This document shows, one piece after another, positions 22,652 through 34,900 of a DNA stretch of 64,000 nucleotides. The notes beneath the pieces were generated by a model. That model was given only the letters and a program-made list of their open reading frames with translations. It made no database searches and was not told the origin of the DNA. The first letter of the stretch is position 1; the number at the start of each line of letters is the position of its first letter. Origin of the DNA: Ancistrus triradiatus (lineage: Eukaryota > Chordata > Actinopteri > Siluriformes > Loricariidae); contig JAJAGP010000438.1 in NCBI GenBank assembly GCA_025084515.1, forward strand, positions 124,001 through 188,000, given 5' to 3'. A program made the position numbers and the translations under genes.

Positions 22652-23162
22652 TTACCGTATTTTTCGGACCATAAGGCGCACTTAAAATCCTTTAACTTTC
22701 TCAAAAATCGACAGAGCGCCTTAAAATGCGGTGCACCTAATGTATGAATTAATTCTGGTTGTGCTTTCTGACCTAGAACCGACTGTAGATGGTACACGGT
22801 GCTCATAAATCTGTCAAAATGTTTTAGCACGGCCTTGGTAGGTTACGATGCTTACGGCCACCGTAGTGCACAGCATCGCGGAGTAATACGGTATGTGCTT
22901 CAGCATTAGGGTACGTGCATTCATTCATTAACTTTCGAAGCGGATTTCAAACCCAACGCTATCAGTCACGCAGTACAACATGGACATAGAGCAGCTGTGA
23001 GAGAATTCAACATTAACGAATCAATGGTACGGAAGCAGAGGAAGCAAGAAGACGCCCTGCGCCAGGTAAAGACCAAACTGAGCTTCCAACGGAACTTAAG
23101 AGTTTTGTTTCATTTAATGCATCTTATAACCCGGTGCGCTTTATGGTCCGGAAAATACGGTA
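22652..23162 (+). mobile_element. pogo/Tigger-like MITE
   Basis: Ends are TACCGTATTTTTCGGACCAT then AAGGCGCAC and the complementary GTGCGCTTTATGGTCCGGAA then AATACGGTA. A plus-strand remnant at about 22944-23096 reads FKPNAISHAVQHGHRAAVRE and FNINESMVRKQRKQEDAL, a CENP-B/pogo-type helix-turn-helix. Only this N-terminal piece of a transposase is left in about 510 bp. Confidence 0.88.
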
Positions 23163-23699
23163 AATGACATGAGATATTCAACACTTTATTATAAGATGGG
23201 CTTTGTGTTAATGATTTTGCCCCCACGGTTTAGGATGCATTCAACTTACAATGGGTTCGAGGATCGAAACATAACCCCAGCGTATTTTTTTTGGTCAAGG
23301 ATTTTAGCAATAAAAACAAGCAGGTTACAAACATGGCTAATGAAAAGGCAAACAACCAAGTACTGCTACCATAATGAACTTCTTCTATGGCTCTTCATAT
23401 CTGACTGCAGGAGGAAAGCTAAGGATGTGTGTAGCAGCCATTGCATCACACGCCTGCACGGTACACAGTGTGCTGCATAATTATGGTGCGATATGCGTTA
23501 TGCCACCGCAACATCAGAAATGCGGTGTGTCCTAAGATTGCAGCATGTGCACCGTACTGGAGAGCAAACATGTCAAAAGTTTCATCCCCATGATCAAACT
23601 GCTTTTGTTTAAACATTTTTAACAGTGCTCATCCTGGTTAAGGTTTGTGGGGTGATTCAGTCTCTTAATTCACAGGATAGAGTTGAGCTTGTTCCTGAA

Positions 23700-25211
23700 T
23701 ACCAGTACCAGTCAAAAGTTTGGACACACCTTCAAATTCAGTGTTTCTTCTGCATTGCAGATTAATACTGAAGTCATCCAAACTATGAAGAAATACATAT
23801 GGAATTATTTAGTAAACAAAAAAGTGTTAAACAAACCAGAATGTATTTTAAATTTTAGATTCTTCAAAGTAGGCACCTCTTGCTTAGTTGACAGCTTTGC
23901 ACATCTTGGCATTTCCTCAGTCAGCTTGATGAGGTAGTCACCTGGAATGGCGTTCAGTTAACAGCTGTCAAGAGTTAATTTCCTGAATTTCTTGCCCTCT
24001 TAATGTGTTTGAAAGAATCAGTTGTGAAGAGACAGAGTTGGTATACAGTCAATAGCCCTATTTGAGTCATGTTCTAATTCATATTATGGCAAGAACTACT
24101 CAACTAAGTAAAGAAAAACGACAGTCCATCATTACTTTAAGAAATGAAGGTCAGTCAATAAGAAAAATTTCAAGAACTTGAAAGTATCCTCAAGTGCGGT
24201 CACAAAAACCACCAAACGTTATGATGAAACTGGCTCTCAACAGGACCGCCCTAGGAAAGGAAGACCAAGAGTTACCTGCACAGGATAATTTCATCAGAGT
24301 TAGAAACCGCAAGTTAACATCACCCAGATAAGAGAACAGCTAAATTCTTCACAGAGTTCAAGCAGTACATCAACTGTTCAGAGAAGACTGCGTGAATCTG
24401 GACTTTATGGCCGAATTGCTGCCAAGAGGCCACTTCTATGGAAGAACAACAAGAGGAAGAGAATGGCTTGGGCCAAGGAACACAAAGAATGGACATTAGA
24501 CCAGTGAAAACCTGTCCTTTGGTCTGACGGGTCCAAATTTGAGATTTTTGGTTCCAAACGCTGTCTTTGTAAGACGCAGAAAAGGTGAGCGGATGGTTCC
24601 TACGTGTGCAGTTTGCTGGTGACACTGTTGGAGATTTATTCAAAATCCAAGGCACACTTAACCAGCATTACTACCACAGCATTCTGCAGCGACATGCCAT
24701 CCCATCTGGTTTGTGCTTAGTGGGACCATTGTGTTTCAACAGAACAATGACCCCAAACACAGCTCCAGGCTATGTAAGGGCTATTTGACCAAGAAAAAGG
24801 GTGATGGAGTGTTGCATCAGATGACCTGGCCTCTACAATCACCTGAACTGAACCCAATTGAGATGGTTTGGAATAAGTTGGACCGTGTAGTGAAGGCAAA
24901 GCAGTCAACAAGTGCTCAGCACCTCTGGGAACTCCTTCAAGACTGTTGGAAAACCATTTCAGGTGATTACCTCATGAAGCTGATTAAGAAACTGCCAAGA
25001 GTGTGCAAATCTGTAATCAAAGCAAAAGGTGCCTACTTTGAAGAAACTAAAATCTAAAACATATTTTGGTTTGTTTAGCATTTTGAAGTTTACTACATGA
25101 TTCCTTATGTGTTCCTTCATAGTCTGGAAGCCTTCAGTATTCATTTGCAATGTAGGAAAAAATTAAAACATTGAATGAGAAGATGTGTCCAAACTTTTGA
25201 CTGGTACTGTA
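23700..25211 (+). mobile_element. Tc1-like element, family F, both ends present
   Basis: Left end ACCAGTCAAAAGTTTGGACA and right end TGTCCAAACTTTTGACTGGT then ACTGTA are inverted repeats; subterminal similarity extends over about 200 bases (ATACTGAAGTCATCCAAACT against the complement of the right side). Length about 1.5 kb, the usual size. Confidence 0.92.
24089..25057 (+). pseudogene. Tc1-like transposase, family F, broken
   Basis: The N-terminus at 24089 reads TTQLSKEKRQSIITLRNEGQ then a stop follows RKISRT. Later frames carry a degenerate central region around 24515-24590 and, at 24713-25057, VFQQNNDPKHSSRL (second Asp), SPELNPIEMVWNKLDR (Glu) and a complete C-terminus ending KGAYFEETKI. 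At least two frameshifts or stops separate start and end. Confidence 0.9.
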
Positions 25212-25214
25212 GGT

Positions 25215-25300
25215 ATGGGTTGCTGCTTCACAAACAAGGGATCTCTAGAGCTGTGAGGCGACCGCTCTAACCACTTACGACACCATGCCGCCCAACTTTG
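25215..25300 (-). repeat. SINE head fragment (tRNA-like)
   Basis: On the minus strand it reads GGCGGCATGGTGTCGTAAGT followed by GGTTAGAGCGGTCGCCTCAC, a tRNA-derived SINE head with an A-box-like segment. It abuts the right end of the Tc1 element at 25211. Confidence 0.65.
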
Positions 25301-25338
25301 CTGCTGTAATATGGGTTATCTCAATTATCTCTTAAGTT

Positions 25339-25972
25339 TAGAGGTGCACTGATTGCAGCTTTCTACTCTGATTCCGATTTCGGATTGTTTTTTTAACATA
25401 TGACCGGCCGGTTCCGGCTAAAGAAAGACAGCAGCAGCCGCTTGCTTGTCTGGTTCTGCACTCTCTGCAGAGTTAGCTTCAGCTTTGTCAAACTCCACAT
25501 ATTCAGCAAGGTGATGCTGTTTTAAACGTCTTATTAAATTGTTCCGGGTGTTTTTGGAGTTGTTCCTCCACTGCTTTCTTTCGTCATGCATGCTGTAAAC
25601 AGCACTCATTTACTCTGAAGAACTAAAACACTGAATACATGGCTGTAACCGAAATACCACTGCTCTCTCTCATTAACACTGCACTATATAGGAAGAGACT
25701 ATTTTGTGAACTAAGTAGTAGCATCGAAGCAGAACTGAGATCTAACACTTTGTCATCATCAGCGTGTCAGCACCGATGTCTCATAAACACACAGTTTAAA
25801 GCTTGAACTGTGTTTAAAGCAGAATCGAGTTGTGAATAAATGTTAGTGAAAGCACTGTGTGTTTCATGCGTGGCTGTGTTTGTGTCGCTGTGGTGCCGTG
25901 TGCAAGTGCAGCTAAATGTGCTGTTATATGACACTGATTCCAGTCACCGGCCAATCAATCGGTGCATCTCTA
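25339..25972 (-). mobile_element. hAT-type non-autonomous element
   Basis: Ends are TAGAGGTGCACTGATTGC and AATCAATCGGTGCATCTCTA. Flanks CTTAAGTT (25331-25338) and TTTAAGCT (25973-25980) agree at six of eight bases, fitting a slightly decayed 8-bp target duplication. A minus-strand remnant at 25609-25418 (NTRNNLIRRLKQHHLAEYVE then FDKAEANSAES) resembles the BED-type zinc-finger region of hAT transposases. Confidence 0.82.
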
Positions 25973-26256
25973 TTTAAGCTGATTACTAATTAGTCAAGTT
26001 GGATTTTAAATGAGGAGGGACAAAAAAAATCCTTTAGATGAGGACTGAAGCTAAAGCAGACAAACAATCTTTGAATTAAATAAATATGTCTTAGATAAAG
26101 ACATCCCATGAGAAGAAACAATAACACAAGAGCAAACAAAGGTGGTTCAAATTCATTACCTGCATATCAAACTGCAGTGGTGAGGAACGGGAAGATTAAA
26201 AACAAACAATACAACAAAAATACAAATGAATTGAAGTTGGTGTGAGTCCTTAAATG

Positions 26257-26258
<2 letters not shown>

Positions 26259-26301
<43 letters not shown>
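26259..26301. repeat. (TG)n microsatellite
   Basis: About 40 bases of uninterrupted TG/GT. Confidence 0.95.
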
Positions 26302-26304
<3 letters not shown>

Positions 26305-26428
26305 CACTGCCTGTCAAAACATTGAGGACACCTTGCACTTCTTTAATTTACATAGTTTAATACTGAATGACCTTAAGCAGCACAGTTGTGAAAGAGATAT
26401 CTGAAGAGGAAAGAGACGTTCTGCCAAT

Positions 26429-27936
26429 TACAGTGGGGCAAAAACTATTTAGTCAGCCACTGATTGTGCAAGTTCTCCTATTAGAAAGATGAGAGAGGTC
26501 TGTAAGCTTCATCATAGGTACACTTCAACTATGAGAGACAAAATGAAGAAAAAAATCCAGGAAATCACATTGTAGGAGTTTTAAAGAATTTAATTGTAAA
26601 TCATGGTGGAAAATAAGTATTTGGTCTCCCACAAACAAGCAAGATTTCTTCTTTAAGAAGCTCTTCTGTCCTCCACTTGTTACCTGTATTAATGGCACCT
26701 GTTTGACCTCGTTATCTGTATAAAAGACACCTGTCCACAATCAGACTCCAAACTCAACCATGGCCAAGACCAAAGAGCTGTCGAAGGACACCACGAAGAA
26801 AACTGTAGACCTGCACCAGGCTGGGAAGAGTGAATATATAATAGGCAAGCAGGTTGGTGTGAGTAAATCAACTGTGGAAGCAATTGTAAGACATACAAAA
26901 CCATTGGTAATCTCCCTCGATCTGGGGCTCCATGCAAGATCTCATCCGGTGGGTCAAAATGATCATGAGAACAGTGAGCAAAAATCCCAGAACTACACGG
27001 AGGGACCTGATGAATGACCTGCAGAGAGCTGGGACCAAAGTAACAAAGGCTACCATCAGTAACACACTACGCTGAGAGGGACTCAGATCCTGCAGTGCCA
27101 GGCGTGTCCCCCTGCTTAAGCCAGTACATGTCCAGGCCCGTCTGAAGTTTGCCAGAGAGCATATGGATGATCCAGAAGAGGATTGGAGAATATCATGTGG
27201 TCAGATGGATGAAACCACATAGAACTTTTGGTAATTAAAACTCAACTGGTCATGTTTGAAAGGAAAAAGAATTGCATCCCAAAAGCACATACCCACTGGG
27301 ATGCATGGAGGTGGAAACATCATGCTTTGGGGAATGTTTTTTCTGCAAAAGAGGGGACAGGACGACTGATCCGTGTTAAGGGAAGACATGAACGGGGCCA
27401 TGTATCTTGAAATTTTAAAGCCAAACCTCCTTCCATCAGTGAAAGCATTTGAAGATGGAACGTGGCTGGGTCTTCCCAGCATGACAATGAATCCCAAACA
27501 CACCGCTCAGGCAACGAAGGAGTGGCTCCATAAAAAGCATTTCAAGGTCCTGGAGTGGCCTAGCCAGTCTCCAGACCTCAGCCCCATAGAAAATTTGTAG
27601 AGGAGATCTGCATGGAGGAATGGGCCAAAATACCAGCTACAGTGTGTGCAAACCTGGTGAAGACTTACAGGAAACGTTTGACCTTTGTCATTGGCAACAA
27701 AGGTTATGTTACAAAGTATTGAGTTGAACTTTTGTCAGTGACCAAATACTTATTTTCCACCATAATTTACAATTAAATTCTTTGACAATCCTACAATGTG
27801 ATTTTCTGGATTTTTCTCATTTTGTCTCTCATAGTTGAAGTGTACCTATGATGAACATTATAGACCTCTCTCATCTTTCTAAGTAGGAGAACTTGCACAA
27901 TCAGTGGCTGACTAAATACTTTTTTGCCCCACTGTA
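26429..27936 (+). mobile_element. Tc1-like element, family A, full length, long terminal repeats
   Basis: Left end TACAGTGGGGCAAAAACTAT and right end CTTTTTTGCCCCACTGTA; roughly 200-bp inverted repeats share GTACACTTCAACTATGAGAG and AATTTAATTGTAAATCATGG. This is the only family A copy in the window with both ends. Confidence 0.93.
26760..27720 (+). pseudogene. Tc1-like transposase, family A, multiply frameshifted
   Basis: Starts with KTKELSKDTTKKTVDLHQAG and IIGKQVGVSKSTVEAIVRHT (helix-turn-helix). From about 26925 onward frames change repeatedly: FERKKNC and HTHWDAWRWKHHALGN near 27250-27330, then MNGAMYLEILKPNLLP, TMNPKHTAQATKEWLHKKHF and SPDLSPIENL before a stop at 27598. A deletion just after that stop removes the ...LWRELKVRVAQ segment. 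Not functional. Confidence 0.9.
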
Positions 27937-28089
27937 TCTGGCCTTACCGAAATTGTGTGGTGTTTAACGCTTTCACTTCTGAATTGATTTGAATGAAACT
28001 GAAAAATGGCGTCTGTGCAATAAGTTTGCTTAGAGGATCACAATGTATATTTATCATGTATATTTATAGATCCTTGTATTTTTAACGAG

Positions 28090-28650
28090 GGTACTTTGTT
28101 AGGTAACTGCTCCTTAATGCAAATATCTAATCAGCCAATCACATGGCAGCAACTCAATGCATTTAGGAATGTAGACATGGTCACGGCAACCTGTTAAAGT
28201 TCAAACCAAGCATCAGGACAGGGACGAAAGGTGACTTAAGCAGGCTGCTGGTGGTGTCATGGTGTGCAGGATTTTCTTAGGACACTTTGGGTACCCTAAC
28301 ACCAACTGACAATCATTTAAATGCCACAGCCATCATGAGTATCGTTGCTGACCATGTCCATGTCCATGTCCACAGTGTACCATTTTCTATGCACCATGTC
28401 ACGAAGCTCAAATCATCTCAAACTGGTTAACATGACAGTGACTTCACTGTACTCAAACAGCCTCCAGCACGTTTGGGATGTGGTGGAACAGGGGATTCAC
28501 ATAAATGGATGTACAGTCGACAAATTTGCAGCGACTGCGTGATGGTAACACGTCATCTCTGAGGATTATTTTCAGCACCTTGTTGAATCTGTGCCACAAA
28601 GAATTAAGGCAGTTCTGAAGGCAAAATTGGGTCTACCAAAGTGTACGTAA
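28090..28650 (+). pseudogene. Tc1-like element, family C, deleted and broken
   Basis: The 5' side (CAAATATCTAATCAGCCAAT then CACATGGCAGCAA) is the family C subterminal region. The rest keeps fragments of the transposase 3' half (HVWDVVEQGIHINGC at 28468-28512; then an end like FQHLVESVPQRIKAVLKAKL in shifted frame). The terminal repeat is decayed at 28090-28110 and absent on the right. Confidence 0.75.
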
Positions 28651-28827
28651 TATAGTGTCCGGTGTGTGCACATTTAGAAACATTTAAAAATAGGTAATCG
28701 ATTCAAATAAGTACTATAATGTACGCAATACATTTACTAACTTAAAACAGTTTAAAAACCAGTCTAGAAAGCAACATGTCCTCAAGCCTTTGATGGGTAG
28801 TGTACGTGTGTAAGGAGAAAACCTTAC

Positions 28828-28919
28828 TCGAGTGAGCTCACTCCCGTGTGTTCTAAACTCGTGTCCGCTCGGCCTACGGGGTCGATCCGTGCATTATCGT
28901 CCTCCTCACGCGCCTCGTC
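28828..28919 (-). CDS. pard3: pard3 coding exon 4 of 8: acidic linker leading to PDZ1
   Basis: This 92-nt exon encodes DEAREEDDNARIDPVGRADT followed by SLEHTGVSSL and two bases of an Asp codon. PARD3 has EEDNSRVEPVGHADTGLEH here, an acidic segment just before PDZ1. The acceptor is GTTTCAG and the donor GTAAGGTTT. The two leftover bases (GA) are completed by T at the start of the next exon, giving DDIMKLVEV, the entry into PDZ1. It lies between two Tc1-like insertions (28.1-28.6 kb downstream side, 31.7-33.1 kb upstream side) but is itself undisturbed. Confidence 0.92.
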
Positions 28920-29508
28920 CTGAAACCACAAAAACAACAATACCCGTAATGCCTCCACCACAGGCTAAGTATGTAATAAAAACACTGAATGTTAAAAGAC
29001 GCACAGAACAGTGATCAAATGCACATTCTCCTCCAATAGAAAGATTCAACAGGTGGTGCTATCAAGTCTATATGGACCAAAATCTGAGGAATATTTCCTA
29101 CAACTTATTTAATTCTATACCACAAAGGCGGCAAAAGGGGGCCCAACCTAATACTAGCAAGTTGTTTCTAATTAAGTCGATCATTTCTATACTGAATAAT
29201 AAATTCTGACATGACATTTTGGCCAAAATACTTTTGAACACAAAGGAACAGAAACATACTTTTGTGACTTCCTGTGATTTTAACAACTTGCATCTGAAAT
29301 TACATAAGCAACTCTTTCTAACCAAACAGGGTTGTTAATGGTTCTTCCACTTCCATTACACCATTTTCTGTTTATTATTATCTAATAACAGCACATTGTG
29401 CATTGCTTATTATTCCTCACATGTTGCATGACTGATTGTCAACAGATGTTCATTCATACGAATGAAATAAAATTCTTCAATCAATAACTCTTACTCTCTC
29501 ACATATGT

Positions 29509-29514
<6 letters not shown>

Positions 29515-29569
<55 letters not shown>

Positions 29570-29613
29570 CACACACACAAACACAAACACACACAAACAC
29601 AAACACACACACA
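29515..29613. repeat. (CA)n microsatellite with GC/AAAC variants
   Basis: CG-rich start GTGCGCGCGCGC then about 45 bases of CA and imperfect CACAAACACA. Confidence 0.95.
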
Positions 29614-29815
29614 CGAGCAGCTTTCACACCAGACAGTTCTAGGGACTAATCTGAGAGGAGTTCCCCACTGCAGAGCTCCCCCAAGAACAACATTTATTCC
29701 AGGGCCTTTTCTGCTATTTCTATTGCATCTCCTCCTTCGCATATAGGCTCAGTAAGGCCTGGACTTCACTGTCAGTCCATTTGTCTGTGTTCTTTCCAGT
29801 TTTAAGATGAAGATC

Positions 29816-30420
29816 AGGGGCCGTATTCGTAAAGATTTTAAGAATCCTCTTATAGAGCCCCTAACTTAGCTTAAAAATTCCTAGCTTAAGAGTGATTCAA
29901 AAATGGAAAAAAAAGAGCAACTCTGAGCAAGGAGAACTCAAAACTTGTTATCTCAGTGAGGAGGTGGGGTTGACCCGGTTGCTTTTGAAAAGTGTGGTTG
30001 TCACCCCTGTCACTCATTCTCACTCTCCCACACAGAAACATACACTTAATTAGGGAAATACTGTATAGCCCATTATAAGCCTTTGAAATAACAGGCATAG
30101 GCTATTTCTGCCTATTTTACACTAATTGCACACATGCAATTATTTGCTTTATGTTATTCACAGTTTATTTACCCTGCTGATATTTTTGCAGCCTTTCTCC
30201 CATTTTCTCCTCTGCTTAAGAGAACTCCTAAGCCTCCTAAAAGTCCTCCTCCATCCTCTGAAGAGGTTTTCACCTTTTAGGGGTTAATATGCTTTATGAA
30301 TAACTTTTATCTGGACTAGGATCTACTCATAACTTTGAGAGGGAACCACCCGGATTTTTATTACAATTTCATCACTAGGAGCTACTCTCAGCACTAAAAA
30401 TCTTTATGAATATGGCCCCT
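29816..30420. mobile_element. Palindromic non-autonomous DNA element
   Basis: Left end AGGGGCCGTATTCGTAAAGA then TTTTAAG and right end AAAATCTTTATGAATATGGC then CCCT are inverted repeats of about 27 bp. No coding capacity. The superfamily is not certain. Confidence 0.8.
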
Positions 30421-30779
30421 GTTGTTTACACGACTGCTGTTGTACAAATATATTTAAAAACAGCAGTTGAACTGACCATAGGCACTTGTGTCTGGACCAC
30501 TCACTATACAGTTACATCGCTATCACCATATTCTTACATCTGGCTAGTCGCTGCATACTTGCGTCACTCAGAGTTCCTATGCGCTGAGAAAAGACCCTAC
30601 CTTAAAGTAGGAGCTTAAAAAGTCCCTATACATGGTGTTCCAACAACTAGAAGCATCTCCAGTTCCTGAGGCAAGAAGGGGACCACTTTATCCAACAGTT
30701 CTAAAAATTATAAAAATTAAAAAAAAGTTCCCCTAATGCAAAAGACTGCATGACAATGATCCACATCTGCACCTCATGC

Positions 30780-31400
30780 ACTCGCAGCTGGAGTCCAACA
30801 AGGCTCAGGTCTGGGAACTCTTATTTTCTCTCTCCACACCTGTTCAGTCATAACCTCACGTGGATTATTCTACCACTCTAACGCTGCTGACATTTAACTC
30901 ATCCTCTCCTTCACCCCATCAGGTGTGCAGTTCTCCACACGCATCTCAGCATGTCTCATACTCACCATCTGAAGCTAAATCGTGACAACATTGAGCTGCT
31001 TTATGTTTTTAGAGACATTTCTCCTTGTCAAGATCTTGTCAACTCCCAGATAAACTCCTCCATAACGCCCTCTGAGAATGCTTTAATTCTTGGGAGTCAT
31101 CATTGATAACTAGTTTCCATGCTCACATTGCCACACTGACCCAGACATACAGGTATCCCCTCTCTAAAATCAGGAAAATACAACATTCATTTTTCAGGGA
31201 AGCCATCCCAGAGCTTGTCCAGTCTCTTGTTGTATCATAACTATACTATTAAAATTCTCTTCTGGCAAGACATTGTGCATACAACAGATCCCTGCAGCTG
31301 AACATCTGGTTTACAATTTACCAAAGTCACCACACTGCTGCATCCACTTCACTGGCTCTCTGTAGAAGAGGAACAATAGGTTTTGTTTAATACTAAACAA
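30780..31400 (+). pseudogene. LINE reverse transcriptase 3' fragment (L2/CR1-like)
   Basis: Plus-strand frames carry SPSGVQFSTRISACL near 30915-30960, HHLKLNRDNIELLY-like sequence at 30967-31003, and ISPCQDLVNSQIN-type continuation, then CRSLQLNIWFTIYQ and LLHPLHWLSVE-like blocks near 31290-31365. The order matches the C-terminal part of a common teleost LINE protein. Several indels break the frame. Confidence 0.72.
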
Positions 31401-31689
31401 AACCTATTGTCCCTCTTCATTATGATTGTTTATGCTTTATAAAAAAAGAAATCTAACAGGGTTTTACTTGGATGGAGTTCTTGGGCTGTTGTCTATTTAT
31501 ACTATCATGTGGTAACATCAACTAAGAAGAATGCAAAGTTCTTCTGTATGTTGTTCTGGACGACGATGTCTGCTAAATGTAAACGCCATCAGCGCTTGTC
31601 TGTCTTGAGGTTCCGCATTCATCCTCTAAATTCAAATGACTACAAATTAATTTTCACATGAAAACACACAATAATATCCATCGGCTTAG

Positions 31690-32437
31690 GGGAATCTTAG
31701 CCCATTCCTCTGTACAGAACAGCTTAAACTCGCGCTGGTGGGTTTCTCACAAACTGCTCACTTCAGGGTCCTTTCACAACATTTCTATTGGATCAAGGTC
31801 AGGACTTTGACCACTATCCTGCTTTATCCATTCGCTGGTGATTAGGATCATTGTCACGCTGCATGCTCCACATCCTTCTGGCTTGTCCACGTGATCTTTA
31901 GCAAGCAGCAGAATGTTATTTTTGGATAGCAGTGGCTTTCTCCTAGCAATTCTGCCATGAACACCATTGTTGTTCAGTGATCTCCTGTTGGTGGGCTCAA
32001 GAACATTGTCTGCTGTTAATGCGAGAGAGAGTGTTCTCTAGTTGCTTAGGAGTTACCCTGGGTTCCTTTGTGGCCTCGCAAACAATTACTTGCGCTTTGT
32101 TAGCCAACCACTCCTGGGGAGGGTTACAATGATCTTGAATTTCCTCTATTTGCTGTACACAGTCTGTCTGACTGTCCATTCCTGCTGTCCAGCTTTTTAG
32201 AGATGGGGTTCTCCTTTGTTCCACAAACATATGTTGTGAAGATCAGACTGTGATAGATTTTCTTTAAATACAACAATATACAATGCTTGCAATCCCATTG
32301 ATTGAAAACACCTCCCTCCAATTTCACCATCAAAATAACTGCCATCCTAGAGGCTCACATACTTTTTATTATGAGGAGATATACAGTATTGGATCATTTT
32401 CCTCAACAGATAAATGACCAAGCATAATAGATTTTTG
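31690..32437 (-). pseudogene. Tc1-like element, family G, main part
   Basis: Minus-strand blocks match the 42433-42950 and 38275-39901 copies: complements of CTTCTGGCTTGTCCACGTGA and CAGTGGCTTTCTCCTAGCAA encode the KDHVDKP and RRKPLLS-like regions. The element is interrupted at about 32437, and its remaining right terminal part lies at 33015-33134. Confidence 0.8.
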
Positions 32438-33014
32438 TGTCCATTACATTTTGTGAAACCACATGTTGACTGAAATGGATGATGACTGGACATTACCATA
32501 AGCCCCACAGTCATTTTACGCTAATGTAATGTAAATACAAAGGGTATTTTCAGAAGAAAACTGCATGCAAACGATGCATAAATGCATCCGAAGCTGAACT
32601 GTTATACACGTTAAACCTTTTTTTAATTTATGGAAATAAATAATATTGAAAATACAGTAATGTAGTGTTACAACCCTGTGTAAGGGAAAGCCGTAACACT
32701 TAAGAGGATGGTATGATGGACCTGTTACTTTAGTTTGAGGGAAGCCAAAATGCATTCACAGACAATATTACGAACAACACGGAACATCAGCCAGAAAAAA
32801 ACCAGAGATTCATCAAGTGAATGTGAACCAGTATGGGACAATCAAACCAATACTACTTAGAATTGGAGAGGCACGTACACTTATGAACCCATTTACAGCT
32901 TGTTACAAAAAAAGCAGTGGAAATTGATACACACAAACACGGGTAACTTACACAAAAAAACTCTAAACACGTCAACCAAGTTTGAACAGTCTCTAGTCCA
33001 CTAATCAGAAAGCT
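32438..33014. repeat. Insertion splitting the family G Tc1 copy; begins with family R sequence
   Basis: The left 70 bases (CATTACATTTTGTGAAACCA then ACATGTTGACTGAAATGGA) match family R, as at 40590. The rest is unrecognised sequence. Confidence 0.55.
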
Positions 33015-33134
33015 TTTCTGAATTCCTCTATTTAGTTTTGGGACTTGGGTGAAAATCTGAAGACGTTTTAGATCATATTAATGCAGAACTACAGAACATT
33101 CTACAGGTTACACAAACTTTTAAGCACCACTGCA
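33015..33134 (-). repeat. Tc1-like element, family G, right terminal repeat
   Basis: GGGTGAAAATCTGAAGACG and CACAAACTTTTAAGCACCAC match the right terminus of the 38275-39901 copy (39800-39901), including the CTTAAGCACCACTG end. Confidence 0.82.
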
Positions 33135-34030
33135 TGGCATGACGCTTACTCTCACAGGGCTCATACAGCGCACAGACAGCCTGGGTTTTCTGCAGTAATA
33201 GCAGTGAGTGCACTCAGCTAAAGCAGTGTGCGCTTATAGGTCAATTTAAGTGGGAAAAAAAGATAGAATGCTGAGTGCAAACCTTTTTAAATGACATTAA
33301 AAGCAAGTAACATAGCTGGATTAGTGCTTTTCAGTAGCTTAGCCTTGCCAGTGTAAAACGCTTAAGAAATGCTTTGACGCCAAGTTCACACCGAGCGCTC
33401 CGATATTAACATATCCTTACAGACCTGTCACTGTGCCTACAGGTGAGCCAGCGGGCTACCTGTTGGCTACCATGGAGATAGTCTTTATGAAACCAACAGT
33501 CCAGGTCTGCATCATTATCTGTGACAGGAATGACAAAAGGATTCCAGATATGTAAGTCTCTTTCCTTCTTATATTCAGCTCTGGGAACTTGAAAACATTA
33601 TTAGACTCAATCTACTCAATATTATTATTAGTGAAGATTTATTATCCGGTAAAAAAAAGTGATCCTAGCCAGCTAGCGCTTTTTCCACATGGTCTGTGCT
33701 AGATGTAGTTCTACACGTATGCTCCTATTTGGTACTTCTGGTCCCAAATTCAGCAGGGGTACATGGTGCGTTACATTGTCTGTCCATTCCTGAAGACATG
33801 GAGCAGTGAGAACATCACTGATTTCCCTGAGAATAACCTTTATCTTTCCAGCATCTATTCCAGGTTTCCCTTCTCACAGACACATGATCATTTATGTTTG
33901 GCTATAAAACTGAGAGTGAAGACCTTATTGTGCAACACTACTTAACAGCTGGACCTAATAACTGCTGTGCTGCATAAACAAACCCAAAAGAGCCATTAAC
34001 TCGCACACAAGTGAGTCAATTAAAACAACA
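33135..34030. other. Intron of pard3, nothing recognised
   Basis: No exon, RNA or identifiable repeat could be supported. Confidence 0.4.
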
Positions 34031-34037
34031 GAGATTG

Positions 34038-34110
34038 CTCAATCTCTCTCCTCTCGCTCTCGCTCTCTCTCTCTCTCTCTCGCTCTCTCACAGACACACA
34101 CACACACACT
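34038..34110. repeat. (CT)n and (CA)n compound microsatellite
   Basis: CTCTCTCTCGCTCTCTCAC followed by a short CA run. Confidence 0.93.
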
Positions 34111-34900
34111 TGCATTTCTATCCCTGTGAGGACTTTCTATTGTCATGAATGACAATGATAGGCTACAGCAGCTAACTGAAGCTACACCTACATCACCCCC
34201 TAACCTTAACCTCAGTAACCTAAAGCAAGTCGTTTTGCTCTTTTGGTTTTTCAAATAAAAGTTGCCATGTTTGTAAAAAAGCAGTTAAAGAAGTGAGGAC
34301 CGGAAAAACAGTCTTCACTAGTCAAAATTCCAGGTTTTCCTACCATCGTAAAGACATTTGGACATTTGATCTTCTGTCGTCTACCACACATCTCTTGTAC
34401 CAAGGTACACGCATTCTCTCACTCACTGACTCACACACACACAGCTAGACAAGCAGATTTACTGAGGTAAATGTCTCTCAATTTTTCCAACAATGCAATG
34501 ATAAACATTCAAAACAGAAACAATAAGTGAGCATAGCCATAGGTGTGAGAGCAAACAGAGAGAAAATGATCCAGATAAGAAAAACTCTCGGGGGGGGGAG
34601 GCTCCACACACTTTAATGAACATAAAACATTTGTCAGTTGTATTAACAGCTCCACTATTTTGAAGGCACTCATTTATCTTCTACAGACACAGTCCAGTTT
34701 CCCAGATTTTCAGGACAGATGCTGCCTGAAGGAAGGGAGGTCAGCGGTACCTTATCACACAAGGCTCAGAAAGACAGTAATAGTATATTATCACAACGTA
34801 TAAAAACTCCAATAAACAGAAGCCGGGTGTATTTTGTATAAGGTATTTTTGCAAATACACTGTTCCAATCGTTATTATGACCACCTTCTTCTTTCTACAC

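Noticed and set aside
24713..25057. Complete-looking C-terminal half of a Tc1 transposase as a possible working gene
   Set aside because: It lacks an in-frame N-terminus and first catalytic Asp; upstream frames are broken.
29491..29746. His/Thr and Cys/Val open frames
   Set aside because: Translations of the (CA)n microsatellite.
34039..34254. Open frame ending in Arg/Glu repeats
   Set aside because: Caused by the CT microsatellite; no family resemblance.
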